In this document: one piece after another, positions 9,057 to 18,686 of the stretch
Layout of the letters: each line of letters opens with the position of its first letter
How positions within the stretch are numbered: position 1 is the first letter of the stretch
Assembly: GCA_965198025.1 (NCBI GenBank)
Contig: OZ240237.1
Coordinates: forward strand, 248,001-312,000
Direction of reading: 5' to 3'
From: CAYWWM01 sp965198025
GTDB lineage: Bacteria > Acidobacteriota > Terriglobia > 2-12-FULL-54-10
Length of the DNA stretch: 64,000 nt
Program-made: the position numbers and the translations under genes
The notes under the pieces: model-generated
What the model saw: only the letters and a program-made list of their open reading frames with translations
What the model was told of the DNA's origin: nothing
Database searches by the model: none

Positions 9057-9379
9057 GAATCTTGTCCTCCATGATATGGCATCTGCTCCGAGGCTGCTGT
9101 GGGTTGGTCAGGCTGAAACCGCTGCCTCCTGAACTGGAGCTGCAACGAAAGACCCCTGAGCAGAAAACGGTCGGAAGGAAGGGCCTCCATTCTATCCCCG
9201 GTTCTGCCATGAAGCCAGGAAATATGGGACCCTGGCATTGTCCCAATTCCCGCCTGGGCCCGTCGTCGGTGGGATTAGCGTTACCAGAATCGGGTGGGGT
9301 TCACACTCGCCTGCCAGGTCTGAGCGAAGCTCTCCGCGAATTGTAGGAACAGCCCCGCACCGGGAGCCTGTCGGTAACA
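9057..9379. other. intergenic, nothing recognised
   Basis: 323 bases between two minus-strand genes. It should carry the promoter of the formamidase-like gene and the end of the propeller transcript. No open frame here has a plausible start site or family resemblance, and no strong hairpin was seen. Confidence 0.5.
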
Positions 9380-11014
9380 CTAATCTCGAAAATACACTCG
9401 CCCAATTGACGGCCTGAATGCCCCGCCATAAATGAAAACAACCCTTTCGGTCGTTGTGTCGAAGCTCGGGTCTCTGAGACCGCTGTCGGGCTCTGGGAAG
9501 AGAGTATACGTAACGTTTCCCGTCTCCGGGTTCAGTTTGCCGATGGTGTTGCCATTTCGCAGCTCGAACCAAACCTCGTCATTCTTATCGACCTTCAAGC
9601 TATATGGATATCCGCCCCCGGGCTTTCCCGGGAGGAGGTATCGGCCGGGGACCTGAATATCGAAGTCGGTGAATTCCATCGTCTTCGTATCGAGCTTCCC
9701 AATCTTGTCGGCAAAGGACTGAGAGAACCAGACATTCCCCTTCGAGTCCATGTCGAGACGTCTCGGGCCGGAATTCGAAATGAGGGTTGGGTACTCCGTG
9801 ATTTCACCGGTTTGCATGTCCAGCTTGGCCACGTTGCCGACATCAATTTCGCTGAACCAAATGGTTCCTGTTCCACTGCTATCCAACACCAGACCATACG
9901 CTCCGGATGATTCGGTGGGGGTGGGGTATCCGGTCATTTCACCGGTCCTAGGGTCCAGCTGCATCACATAGCCCCTGCCTTGGCGCATCGTGAACCAGTA
10001 ATTCCCCTGCGCATCCAGAACGCCAGTGTGGGCATTCCAGCCGTATCTTGCAGGAACATCCCAATAGACGAATTCCTCCTTCGTGGTGTCGAACTTCATG
10101 ATCCGACGGCCGGTCATCCAAACATTGTCCTCTTTGTCAACAATCAGGTCATGGACAATCGGGCCTCGGCCATTTTGAATGGTATCTCCAAGTGGAGCCG
10201 GCCAAGTTTGATACTCTCCGGTGCGGGGATCCAGTTTTCCCAGGGCTCCATCAAACCCGGAAATCGTAAACCACATGATTCCCTTCGAATCGGTTCTTAC
10301 CGCGCTAAACACGCCGAATTCTTCCGGAAGATTCCATTCGGTAATGACGGCTCTCGCCCCTTCGCCCCGAGGACGAACGATCGCCTCGTTCACTCTGGGT
10401 CCGCTCCTCAGATTCGGCCCGACTGCATCGTTCAAGTAGTTGGCCAAAGCCGGAAAGTGTTCCTCCTCCAAGGTCATCCGGTAAGCCCCTCCAATCGATG
10501 ACATCCACCGGATCAGGCTGAGATACCCTTCCGTCGAGCGCCGCGAGCGGTTGACGATCCTCCAAATGCTATGACAACCGCTACATTGATAGGACAGCAT
10601 CTTCTTTTGCTCTTCTGTGCCGGGAAGGATGTCAAACCAGCTAATTCCCGATGTTTGATTCAAAAAAGCCGGCCCCAGTTCCACAACGAAATCCTGCACA
10701 GCGGGCGAGGAGCCGACATCGACGATGGCATGCCGCTTCATTCCTACAGAAACGAAATACTTGCCAACCGGCATCGATGGAAACAGATATTCTCCGTTCT
10801 CATCTGTGAATACTGTTACTGAACGATTTTCGGCCTGGGCTTCCGCCTTTACCAAGATTCCGTAAAGAGGACTTTGCGAATCACGAACAGTTCCCCGGAT
10901 CACTCCCTGAGCCTGTTCTTCACTAGATTGCGCCATTAAGAATCCGTGCCCGGCCAGGAAACAGGCCACCAATACTGCTACAGGAGCCAACATCGCGCGT
11001 TTATTTTGTGGCAT
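9380..11014 (-). CDS. heme-propeller protein 1: regulatory-like domain, c-heme, Vgb-like propeller
   Basis: 544 residues. A signal peptide (to about 29, ..GFLMAQ) is followed by a carboxypeptidase-regulatory-like beta-sandwich (about 36-110, VIRGTVRDSQSPLYGILVKA). A single c-type heme site CSGCH at 144-148 lies in a small helical domain. The rest (about 215-544) is a propeller of virginiamycin B lyase type, with blades such as DSKGIMWFT, GKLDPRTGEYQTWP, NVWFSQSFADKIGKLD and IGKLNPETGNVTY. The start has AAAGG 8 nt upstream. It is the first of four such proteins in the window. The neighbouring gene upstream (11086-12813) is a paralog in the same direction, and a TonB receptor precedes both, suggesting one transcript. 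The reaction is unknown; a heme-linked oxidation of an extracytoplasmic substrate is inferred. Confidence 0.85.
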   Translation of the reverse strand: MPQNKRAMLAPVAVLVACFLAGHGFLMAQSSEEQAQGVIRGTVRDSQSPLYGILVKAEAQAENRSVTVFTDENGEYLFPSMPVGKYFVSVGMKRHAIVDVGSSPAVQDFVVELGPAFLNQTSGISWFDILPGTEEQKKMLSYQCSGCHSIWRIVNRSRRSTEGYLSLIRWMSSIGGAYRMTLEEEHFPALANYLNDAVGPNLRSGPRVNEAIVRPRGEGARAVITEWNLPEEFGVFSAVRTDSKGIMWFTISGFDGALGKLDPRTGEYQTWPAPLGDTIQNGRGPIVHDLIVDKEDNVWMTGRRIMKFDTTKEEFVYWDVPARYGWNAHTGVLDAQGNYWFTMRQGRGYVMQLDPRTGEMTGYPTPTESSGAYGLVLDSSGTGTIWFSEIDVGNVAKLDMQTGEITEYPTLISNSGPRRLDMDSKGNVWFSQSFADKIGKLDTKTMEFTDFDIQVPGRYLLPGKPGGGYPYSLKVDKNDEVWFELRNGNTIGKLNPETGNVTYTLFPEPDSGLRDPSFDTTTERVVFIYGGAFRPSIGRVYFRD

Positions 11015-11085
11015 TACAAAACCTTTCTCTTAGATTCAGCTCCAATATAAACCAACGATCTCTCCGTCCCACGGCATCGCTTCAT

Positions 11086-12813
11086 CTATTGGATTATTTC
11101 AACATATCCGATCTTTGCCGGCGTGCCTCCGGCCCACCAGACTCGGTTTGGACGGACAGGATCCACCTCAACCCAAATTACCTTCCCATCCGAAAACTCT
11201 CCCCCCTGATCTGCACTCGGCAAAGGAAACTCTACAAAACTAGCAGTCTGCGGATCATAGCGCCCGACCTTGCCCGCATTGGTTTCACCGAACCAGATCA
11301 GATTTCGAGAGATATCCACGTCCAAAGAAAAGGGCCCGGAATCTTCCGTAGGGGGCGTGTATTCCGTAATATTGCCAGTACGATACTCCACCTTCACGAG
11401 CTTGCCGGATTCATGTGCGGCTGCCCACAGGTTGCCATCCGCGTCGGCCTCCATCCACCGAAGTCCGGATCTCGGAGTGGGGACCCTATACGTTGTCGTC
11501 CTGCTTGTGCTGGGGTCGAGCTTCCCTATCTCATCACCGTAGTGGCCCACGTGCCAGACCATCCCATCTCCGTCGAACGCCATTCCGTAAGGGAGCGAAC
11601 CCATCCGGACCGGGTATTCTGCCCATTCTTGCGTCTTCAGGTTCAGCTTCAGGATTCTATGGGACGTAATGCCCGTTGCCCAGATACTCTCATCCGGATG
11701 CACGCGGAGAGATCGGAGGTTGCGGGTCAGCGGGGGATCTGTCGGAAGAATGTCATACGTACCGAATTCCTCGCTTTGCGGGTCATACTGCAGCAAGGTT
11801 CCGTTCGGGCCATTATCTGAGAACCATACACGGTCCCGAGAATCTACTGTAATGGCAACCAGCGAGGGAAAAAACTCATCGGCAGGAGGAACGATCCGGG
11901 TATAGGTAAGCGACTGAGCGTCAAACCGGCCAATCCCTTCCACCGCACCTTCCGGGGGATCGGCATTCTCCCCAGAATCCGGCTCACGCTTCCCTCGCTG
12001 AAATCCCTCGCCGCCTTCGGTGAACCAAACATTCCCCTGAGAATCCACCGCTATATCCCGGAACATGATTCCGGGTTGCAGATCGAATTCCATCGTAACG
12101 AATTTCGCTTCGAGGCCAGTGAGGAGCTTCCGAGGCAAGTGCGCGTTCGGGTCGGAAGAATATGCTTGTTCGGGACGAGGACGGGGCCTATCCGGACCAA
12201 ATTGCGCCGCCAGATACTCCACCATTACGTCCCTCTCGCGGTCTGATACAGGAACCCCGTTCTTCTCCAGGAAAAAAAGCATCCGGTCTACGCTTTTTCC
12301 CCACTCCTCTCGCGTCCCGCGTTTCCGACCAATTCGGTCGAACCCGTGGCAGGATAAGCACCGGGTCCGGAGGAGATTCTTCTCGTCTCCCTCTGGGATC
12401 AATTTCTCGTAATCGTTTTCCGTGATTCTCTTCGCCGGAGAGAGGGCCTGCCGCAAGGTGCTCAGAGTGACGTCCATCTTTGCTTGTTGGCCGGTACCGA
12501 CATCTACCGGTCCTGCAAGGGCGCTCTGAAAATCACCTCCAATGCCCTGAACCGTGTAGTTTCCAGGAAGAAGATCAGGCGTCATGTACCGGCCGTCCGG
12601 CTGAGTCACTACCATAAAGCCCAGGCCCAGTTCGGCACTCCGTACCTTTACCAGAGCCCCGGCCACGGGTTGCCCCGCTGCACTTCTGACCACCCCAGAA
12701 ACGGTGGTGCTCTGGGACTCTTCCGTCCAATGGCTGAAACCGATCACGGCCAAAGCCACCACCAGACCCAGAATCGCCCATTTCCCAGGCGTCGAGGCGA
12801 TTCGCCGGAACAT
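11086..12813 (-). CDS. heme-propeller protein 2: regulatory-like domain, c-heme, Vgb-like propeller
   Basis: 575 residues with the same order of parts as its downstream neighbour. There is an N-terminal hydrophobic signal/anchor (about 11-26, KWAILGLVVALAVIGF), a regulatory-like sandwich (VSGVVRSAAGQPVAGALVKV) and a heme site CLSCH at 152-156. A helical heme domain follows (TREEWGKSVDRM ... VMVEYLAAQFGPDRP), then a Vgb-like propeller from about 225 with blades such as DSQGNVWFTEGG, DSRDRVWFSDNG and LIWFGETNAGKVGRYDPQT. The mid-domain resembles the heme region of quinohemoprotein-like dehydrogenases. It lies 71 bp upstream of paralog 1 and 55 bp downstream of the TonB receptor gene, so an operon of receptor, protein 2 and protein 1 is likely. 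The catalytic role is not established. Confidence 0.85.
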   Translation of the reverse strand: MFRRIASTPGKWAILGLVVALAVIGFSHWTEESQSTTVSGVVRSAAGQPVAGALVKVRSAELGLGFMVVTQPDGRYMTPDLLPGNYTVQGIGGDFQSALAGPVDVGTGQQAKMDVTLSTLRQALSPAKRITENDYEKLIPEGDEKNLLRTRCLSCHGFDRIGRKRGTREEWGKSVDRMLFFLEKNGVPVSDRERDVMVEYLAAQFGPDRPRPRPEQAYSSDPNAHLPRKLLTGLEAKFVTMEFDLQPGIMFRDIAVDSQGNVWFTEGGEGFQRGKREPDSGENADPPEGAVEGIGRFDAQSLTYTRIVPPADEFFPSLVAITVDSRDRVWFSDNGPNGTLLQYDPQSEEFGTYDILPTDPPLTRNLRSLRVHPDESIWATGITSHRILKLNLKTQEWAEYPVRMGSLPYGMAFDGDGMVWHVGHYGDEIGKLDPSTSRTTTYRVPTPRSGLRWMEADADGNLWAAAHESGKLVKVEYRTGNITEYTPPTEDSGPFSLDVDISRNLIWFGETNAGKVGRYDPQTASFVEFPLPSADQGGEFSDGKVIWVEVDPVRPNRVWWAGGTPAKIGYVEIIQ

Positions 12814-12868
12814 GACACCCCGATCTGCTTTCCGTTCAGCTGCTTGCCTTGTTACTTTCCTTTCGCAA

Positions 12869-15800
12869 TCAGAACACGAGCTTCAATCCGAACTGGATCT
12901 GGCGTGCGGTCGTCGTCGTACCACTGACGCGACCCGCATTCCCACGCCGTCCCCCGCTACGGGTGAAAATCTGGTTTTGGGGCCTGCCAAAGTTGGCCCG
13001 GTTGAAGAAATTGAAGAATTCAGCCCGGAAATTCAGATCCATTCCCTCGCGGACCGGAATGATTTTCGCCACTGTAAAGTCTACGTTTGCAAAGCCGGGC
13101 GAAATCAGCGTGTTCCGGCCCAGATTGCCGTGGAATCCTGCGGGAGGAAGATCAAACCCGCTGGGATCAAAGTATTGGTCTGGTCCTCCCAGGACAGGAT
13201 TCTTGCTGCCCGACACGAGATTCGGCCGGTCCGCAGCACGGTTATTCAAATTCCTGGACCGACTGAATCCCGTAAGGATCGTCACCGGCATGCCATCGGA
13301 GAAAGTCATAATGCTACCCAACTGCCATCCCCCGAACCACTGGGCCGGTCCAGCGGAATTGACCCACGGCAAATCATACGTAAAATTCGTCACCAGGTTT
13401 TTTCCAACATGGAAACTCGACAGGCTTCGGTCCAAATGCAGTTGATCCGGCTGCATCGTAACGTTCGGATTGCCAACGGCCCAGACCGAAGTGGTGGCGG
13501 AAGAGCTGTCGATATTTTTGGCCCACGTGAAGGCAACCTTATATCGCAGGCCCCGGCTGAAACGTTGCGTAACACTGAGGTCGAGACCCTGATACGACCC
13601 GGTGGCGTCGCTGAAGTACATGGTGCCCGGTCCCAGATCAGGATTGAGGCGTTTCCGGTCCGCAGCCCAGAACTGGACATCATTAGCCAGGATTTGCGTG
13701 GGTCGAGCCGTATTCGCATCCAACCGTCTGGTCAAATGGTAGGCCTGGGAACCGACATACCCGACAGTTACCGCTGTATTCGGGGTGATCTGCCGCTGGA
13801 TGTTCAGATTCCATTGCATTTTCGTCGGCGTATCCAGATTGTATTGAAGGCCGTTGTAGGACCCGACACGGTTGGTGCCCGTTGCTCCCTCGGCAAGGCC
13901 GTTTGGAAACGGAGGATTGGGGATCACCTGCGTGCCGAAGAAAGGAGCATTCTGAATTCCAATGGCCTTATACTCCGTTTCGATCTGGTTGTAGTAAACA
14001 CCCCAACCGCCACGGAGCGACGTGTTGCCGTCACCGAACACATCCCACGCAAACCCCAAGCGAGGCGCAAAGTTATTCTTGCGGCTTACATAATAGGGCG
14101 CCCCCACATTGGGGTCCGTGTTCACCACACTGAAGCCGTCGATCACCTGGGTGCGCCAGTTCGAGATCCGGTCACCGCTGGCTTCCGTCGGAGGCGTCAT
14201 AAACTCCCAACGCAGCCCCAGGTTGAGCATGAGAGTGGGCGTCACACTGTAGTCGTCCAGGAAATAGAAGGAAGTGTACCACTGCCTGTACGCTTTGGTG
14301 GGATCACCTCCACCGCCGGGATTCCCGATCACAAAGTTGATGGGCCTTGCCGTCAGCAAGCTCACCATATCGGTAAACTGCATGGTTCCGAACAGCTCAT
14401 TCGGCACCCAGATGTGGTTCTGAATTCGTTGCAGTTGTCCTCCTATCTTGAACGAATGAGCCCCGGCTTGGTAGAACAGGTCATCTGCGAACGTAAAATG
14501 GTTGAGCGTGAAATTTCGAATCGGCCGTCCCGTGCCCACGTCACTGATCGCTCCTCCAACTCCGGTGGTGGTACCCAGTCGGAAAGTAAGCGCCCCCAAG
14601 CCCTCGGCGCCCGGATGGAACCGTACATTGTCGGGCAGCTCACGGGTCGGATTTGTGGCAGAGCTCAAATTCGAACGGCTGTACGCAACCTTGAATGTAT
14701 TCACGGTCCTGGCCGTCGCTCTGGTTTCTTGCAAAGTCACCAGCATAATATTCGAGTCGGTCGCGTTTGCCCAATAGATCTCATCGCTGTTTGCCGCCCT
14801 CTTGGACCGGGAGAAAAGGTAGCTGACAAAGAGGGAGTCTTGATCGCTCAAAGTGTGGTCAAATCGCGCATTCCAATAATCCTGATTTCCGACGTCGGTG
14901 GGGCTAAAAATGGCCTCTGCCGTGCCGTCTCCGTTATTCGTCGAGTTCGGCAATGGCCAAGCCTCGAAAAACGGCGCGATTCTCGGATCCGGCCCGAAAT
15001 CGAGGAGGCCATCAGGTCTGATCGTACATCCCGGGAAAGGATTCCCAGTGTTAGGATTCACACATCCAGTTCCAAGGTCCGGCAGCAGCCCGCGCCGGGC
15101 GTTCTCGTCGGGGACGGTCCGATTCACCGATAACCCGAGACCTTCCCGCAGCCCTTCGAAGGACGCGAAAATGAAGGAGCGGTCTGTTGCAATAGGCCCT
15201 CCCAGGCTTCCCCCAAATTGGTTCCGCCTGAATTCCGGTTTCGGTTGGTTGCCCTTGTTGAGGAAGAATTCGTTCGCATCCAGATTATCGTTGCGGTGGA
15301 ATCCAAAAGCCGAGCCATGCAACGTGTTGGTTCCGGTCTGCGAAACCACCGAGATGGCCCCTCCGGCTTTCTTGCCGTATTCCGCGCCGGCGCTGCTGGT
15401 GATTACGGAAAACTCCCGTATCGCCTCCACTCCCATATTGTTTCCCATGGCCCCGCCAGGCAAATTGGTTTGGTAACCGACCTGCGTCAGCTCAATGCCA
15501 TCAACGAAATATCGGTTGTCTTGGCCCCGGGACCCGCTCACGCTATAGGTAGTACCCCTTCCCGCTACGCTTGCCTTTCTACTGAGCCGCATGATGGGGG
15601 CGGACGATTCCAAGGCAATGAGCTGATCAAAGCTGCGGCCATTCAGCGGCAAGTCTCGAATCGCCCTGTCGTCCACCAGGCCCGAGATCGTACCTCTTAC
15701 CGTTTCCACCAGGGGCGCCTCTGCGGTGACCACCGTCGTTTGGGTAACTTGCCCAACGCGGAGCACCATGGGAATCGCCAACTCCGCGCCAACCGTGAGC

Positions 15801-16114
15801 TGGATACCGCTTCGGACTGACGTTTCGAAACCCTGCACTGAAGCTCGCACTTCATATTGCCCGGGGATCAAGGTGGGGACGCGATACCGCCCGCCGGTGT
15901 CGGTTGCGCTGGAACGACTGACCCCTGTTTCCACGTTGGTGACCGTCACATTCGCGCCTGGAATCACGGCGTTGCTTTCATCCCGCACAACTCCGGTGAT
16001 CGAGCCGGTCTGCGCGAACGCAGCGGAACTGAACAACCAGCCTGCCACAAAAACCAGAGCCCAAGCTTGACCGGCAAGCCAGTGTAATTTTTTCGTTCGG
16101 AATCCCATGACCAT
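12869..16114 (-). CDS. Oar-like TonB-dependent receptor with regulatory-like domain
   Basis: 1081-residue outer-membrane receptor. A signal peptide (..LFSSAAFAQ) precedes a carboxypeptidase-regulatory-like domain (ITGVVRDESNAVIPGANVTV). The plug shows DLPLNGRSFDQLI and YFVDGIELTQVGYQ, then GAEYGKKAGGAISVVSQTGTN, as in Oar-type receptors. The chain ends in a beta-strand with terminal Phe (FGLKLVF), typical of outer-membrane barrels. ATGs at 16114 and 16108 are both possible; AAGGAGAAGGAG sits directly upstream. It is the probable first gene of a minus-strand operon with two heme-propeller proteins. Divergent from it, 749 bp away, is a third propeller protein. Substrate unknown. Confidence 0.92.
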   Translation of the reverse strand: MVMGFRTKKLHWLAGQAWALVFVAGWLFSSAAFAQTGSITGVVRDESNAVIPGANVTVTNVETGVSRSSATDTGGRYRVPTLIPGQYEVRASVQGFETSVRSGIQLTVGAELAIPMVLRVGQVTQTTVVTAEAPLVETVRGTISGLVDDRAIRDLPLNGRSFDQLIALESSAPIMRLSRKASVAGRGTTYSVSGSRGQDNRYFVDGIELTQVGYQTNLPGGAMGNNMGVEAIREFSVITSSAGAEYGKKAGGAISVVSQTGTNTLHGSAFGFHRNDNLDANEFFLNKGNQPKPEFRRNQFGGSLGGPIATDRSFIFASFEGLREGLGLSVNRTVPDENARRGLLPDLGTGCVNPNTGNPFPGCTIRPDGLLDFGPDPRIAPFFEAWPLPNSTNNGDGTAEAIFSPTDVGNQDYWNARFDHTLSDQDSLFVSYLFSRSKRAANSDEIYWANATDSNIMLVTLQETRATARTVNTFKVAYSRSNLSSATNPTRELPDNVRFHPGAEGLGALTFRLGTTTGVGGAISDVGTGRPIRNFTLNHFTFADDLFYQAGAHSFKIGGQLQRIQNHIWVPNELFGTMQFTDMVSLLTARPINFVIGNPGGGGDPTKAYRQWYTSFYFLDDYSVTPTLMLNLGLRWEFMTPPTEASGDRISNWRTQVIDGFSVVNTDPNVGAPYYVSRKNNFAPRLGFAWDVFGDGNTSLRGGWGVYYNQIETEYKAIGIQNAPFFGTQVIPNPPFPNGLAEGATGTNRVGSYNGLQYNLDTPTKMQWNLNIQRQITPNTAVTVGYVGSQAYHLTRRLDANTARPTQILANDVQFWAADRKRLNPDLGPGTMYFSDATGSYQGLDLSVTQRFSRGLRYKVAFTWAKNIDSSSATTSVWAVGNPNVTMQPDQLHLDRSLSSFHVGKNLVTNFTYDLPWVNSAGPAQWFGGWQLGSIMTFSDGMPVTILTGFSRSRNLNNRAADRPNLVSGSKNPVLGGPDQYFDPSGFDLPPAGFHGNLGRNTLISPGFANVDFTVAKIIPVREGMDLNFRAEFFNFFNRANFGRPQNQIFTRSGGRRGNAGRVSGTTTTARQIQFGLKLVF

Positions 16115-16863
16115 CTCCTTCTCCTTATGTCAATCGGCGATATCTCTACCCCTGATGGGTGAGCAATCTCAGAACAGTTCAATACACAATCCAGGTCTGT
16201 GAGGGGATCTCCATGCCCTCCATCTCTCAAACTCGCCGCCTCTATGGGAAGAGTTTTCCTCTCTTACGTTCCCACACTGCCAGCGACCCATCTTTGGACC
16301 CCAACAGTTCCTGAGACCCGTATACGCTTCCCCGACCAACTCTTTGATGATGCACCCCCCACCACACTTAGGGGTGAGTGTGCCGCCATCCCCTTTTCGT
16401 CAGGCCTTCGCATTCCCCATTTCAGGAGTTGCTTCTGGCCTTTCCGACTATGCAAGAATATACACCCACTGGGCTGCAATCAAACAAGTTTTTTCTCCGG
16501 GAGGGTTATTGGCTTCGAACCGCTCAGGGGGTCCGATTTCGAAACGGGCCGTCGCACTACCGGCGGTTCAGAGATCTCATGGCACTCCGCCAAGTTGTCG
16601 CAGGAGGCTTCCAGCAACTTCTGCGTGAATGTCCTTGTGGACTGTGCGTGTTGGGACAGCGGAGACCTGTCGTAGCGCTGCGACCCATTTCTCGCCAGAC
16701 CTGGGGAATTCGAAAATAAGTCTCAAGCCGTATCTACAAGAATGGGTTACAATTGCCACGCTAAGGATTGCATGCGGAAGCACCATCCAACCGCACGTCA
16801 GGGTAGAGATGCAGTCTGAATCTTGTCGGCCTGAAATCGGGATGCCAGATGGGGGAATCTGAA
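16115..16863. other. long divergent intergenic region
   Basis: 749 bases between the TonB receptor operon (minus) and the third heme-propeller gene (plus). No convincing protein gene is seen; the short open frames look random. The only notable symmetry is GTCGTAGCGCTGCGAC at 16669-16684, a 16-bp dyad with one wobble pair. The length leaves room for control of both operons or for an unrecognised small RNA. Confidence 0.5.
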
Positions 16864-18590
16864 ATGGAGCCAAGAGAGAAGTTTGGAAGGCAGAGGTTAG
16901 GCGTGATGTTGTCGGCAGGGCTGCTGGCGATGGCCGGAGCTTGGATCAGTTGGTTCGGAGCCGCCGGGAGCAGTTTTGGCCAGACTGTCGAAGAGAGGGG
17001 CATGATCTCCGGAACGGTCACGGCGGATCAGGGTGTGGTGCGGGCGTTCCGGGTGAAGGCTAGGGACACGGTCCGCCGGATCACCTACACCGTGTTTACG
17101 AACCAGGGACGTTACCATTTGTACAATCTGCCGGCTGGAACGTACGAGGTGTCTGCCCTGCAGGAAGGATTTGAATCGCCGATTGAACGTGTGCAATTGG
17201 AGGCAGGAGAGGCGGAAACTGCGGACTTCGCTCTGCAGGCAAAGACAGTTGAGCGCGATCTAGAACTGGTCGGCTTCGATGCTTACCTTCCTCCTGGTAC
17301 AGGTCGCAACATTTGGATGAACCGTTGTGCGGGATGCCACGGGGTTCGATTAAACAACATGATTGCTCCTCGGACTCCCATCGGGATGTTCCGGAGTGAA
17401 GAGGCGTGGAGAAGCGCGGTGGACCGGATGTTGGACACAGGATACGGCGGCGAACAACAAGCCCCCAAGTTGGCTGGCGCACTTTCTGCCGAGGAGCGGG
17501 AAACACTCATCCAGTATCTGGCGACCCACTTTGGAGAGGATTCGGAACGGCGCGTTCTGGAAGAGTACCAACCTGTCTTAGACGAGGATGAGTTGGCCGA
17601 GGCGATCTATGTTCAGTATGAACTGCCTCCGGGAGGAGGGGTCGGTTTTGTCTGGCCTAGCATAGTATCGCCGACGATTTGGTTCAGCGGCGGTGCCTCG
17701 ATTATGGCTATGGATCTCAACAAACGAGAAGAATTCCCCGATCGTTTCCGACAATGGCCGATTCCGCAACCGGAGAGCGGTTACCGTCGCGGTCCGCAAC
17801 ACGGAGTTATTGAAGTAGACGGCCGGATTTATTGGGTTGAGCTTCGGGGAACGGCCGTCGGAGAATTGGATTCAGCAACAGGGGAAATGAATCGTTATCC
17901 TTCGCCTTCCGGGGCCGGAATGCACACGGCCCGCCTCGATTCCAAGGGCAATATATGGTACACATCGATCTTTGGTCCCAGCCTCGTTGGCATGTTCGAC
18001 ACGAAAACAAAGAAGCTTACGGAATGGGATCCCGCGTCGAATCTCAAGGCAGGGGGATGGTACGGCATCGTTGTCGATCAGAAAGACCGTGTGTGGGCCG
18101 CGGGTACCAGTGTCGGCGTCCTGGCCAGCTTCGATCCCAAGACCGAAAAGTGGACGACGATCTCTCCCCCGAAGCACCGATTGAACGGAAGCTCCGCAGC
18201 AGAATCTTCGGCCCCGCGTCGTGTAACCGCCGATTCTAAGAGCAAGATCTGGTATTCTATGACCGGCGCGAATGCGCTCGGAATGCACGATCCGGACACC
18301 GGGGAGTCCAAGGTTTACACGATTCCTTTCCCCTACACCAACCCCTATGCATGCTGGGCGGACAAGGAAGACAATATCTGGCTCGACTTGGGATGGGGGC
18401 AGTCGCAGTATGCCGGCCTTGGCAGGTTCGATCAGAAGACAGAGAAGTTTACCTTTTCCCGTATCCGGAGTTTAGGGACCATAACGCGCAGCTTGCGGTT
18501 GACCCGCGGGGTACTCTCTGGTTCAGCAGCGGCCGACCGAATCAATTGACTAGTTTCAATCCGAAGGGAAATGTTCCACCCCGGAGATAA
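16864..18590 (+). CDS. heme-propeller protein 3, with a one-base frameshift near the end
   Basis: Third member of the family: signal peptide (..SFGQ at about 40), regulatory-like domain (ISGTVTADQGVVRAFRVKA), heme site CAGCH at 155-159, then the Vgb-like propeller. The ATG at 16864 follows a G-rich ribosome site (GGGGGA). The uninterrupted frame stops at 18549 with an implausible tail. The next frame gives the true last blade (LFPYPEFRDHNAQLAVDP then GTLWFSSGRPNQLTSFNP) to a stop at 18590. One missing T in the T4 run at 18454-18457 would join the two. This is either a real mutation that removes the last blade or a sequencing error. Downstream genes follow in the same direction after 96 bp. 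Confidence 0.8.
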
Positions 18591-18686
18591 GTATGTAGCC
18601 GGGCCGTTTGGCGAAGAAAGAACAGGAGAAGCACGAGAATCCTACACTAAATCACCAGACATTATCTTCAAGGGGACGTACTGGAT

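Noticed and set aside
9380..12813. Simple virginiamycin B lyase (antibiotic resistance) annotation
   Set aside because: The propeller is only part of the protein; the fused heme and regulatory-like domains make a plain streptogramin lyase role unlikely.
12704..15133. 809-codon open frame on the plus strand
   Set aside because: Antisense of the Oar-like TonB receptor; composition rich in Arg, Ser and Pro without family resemblance.
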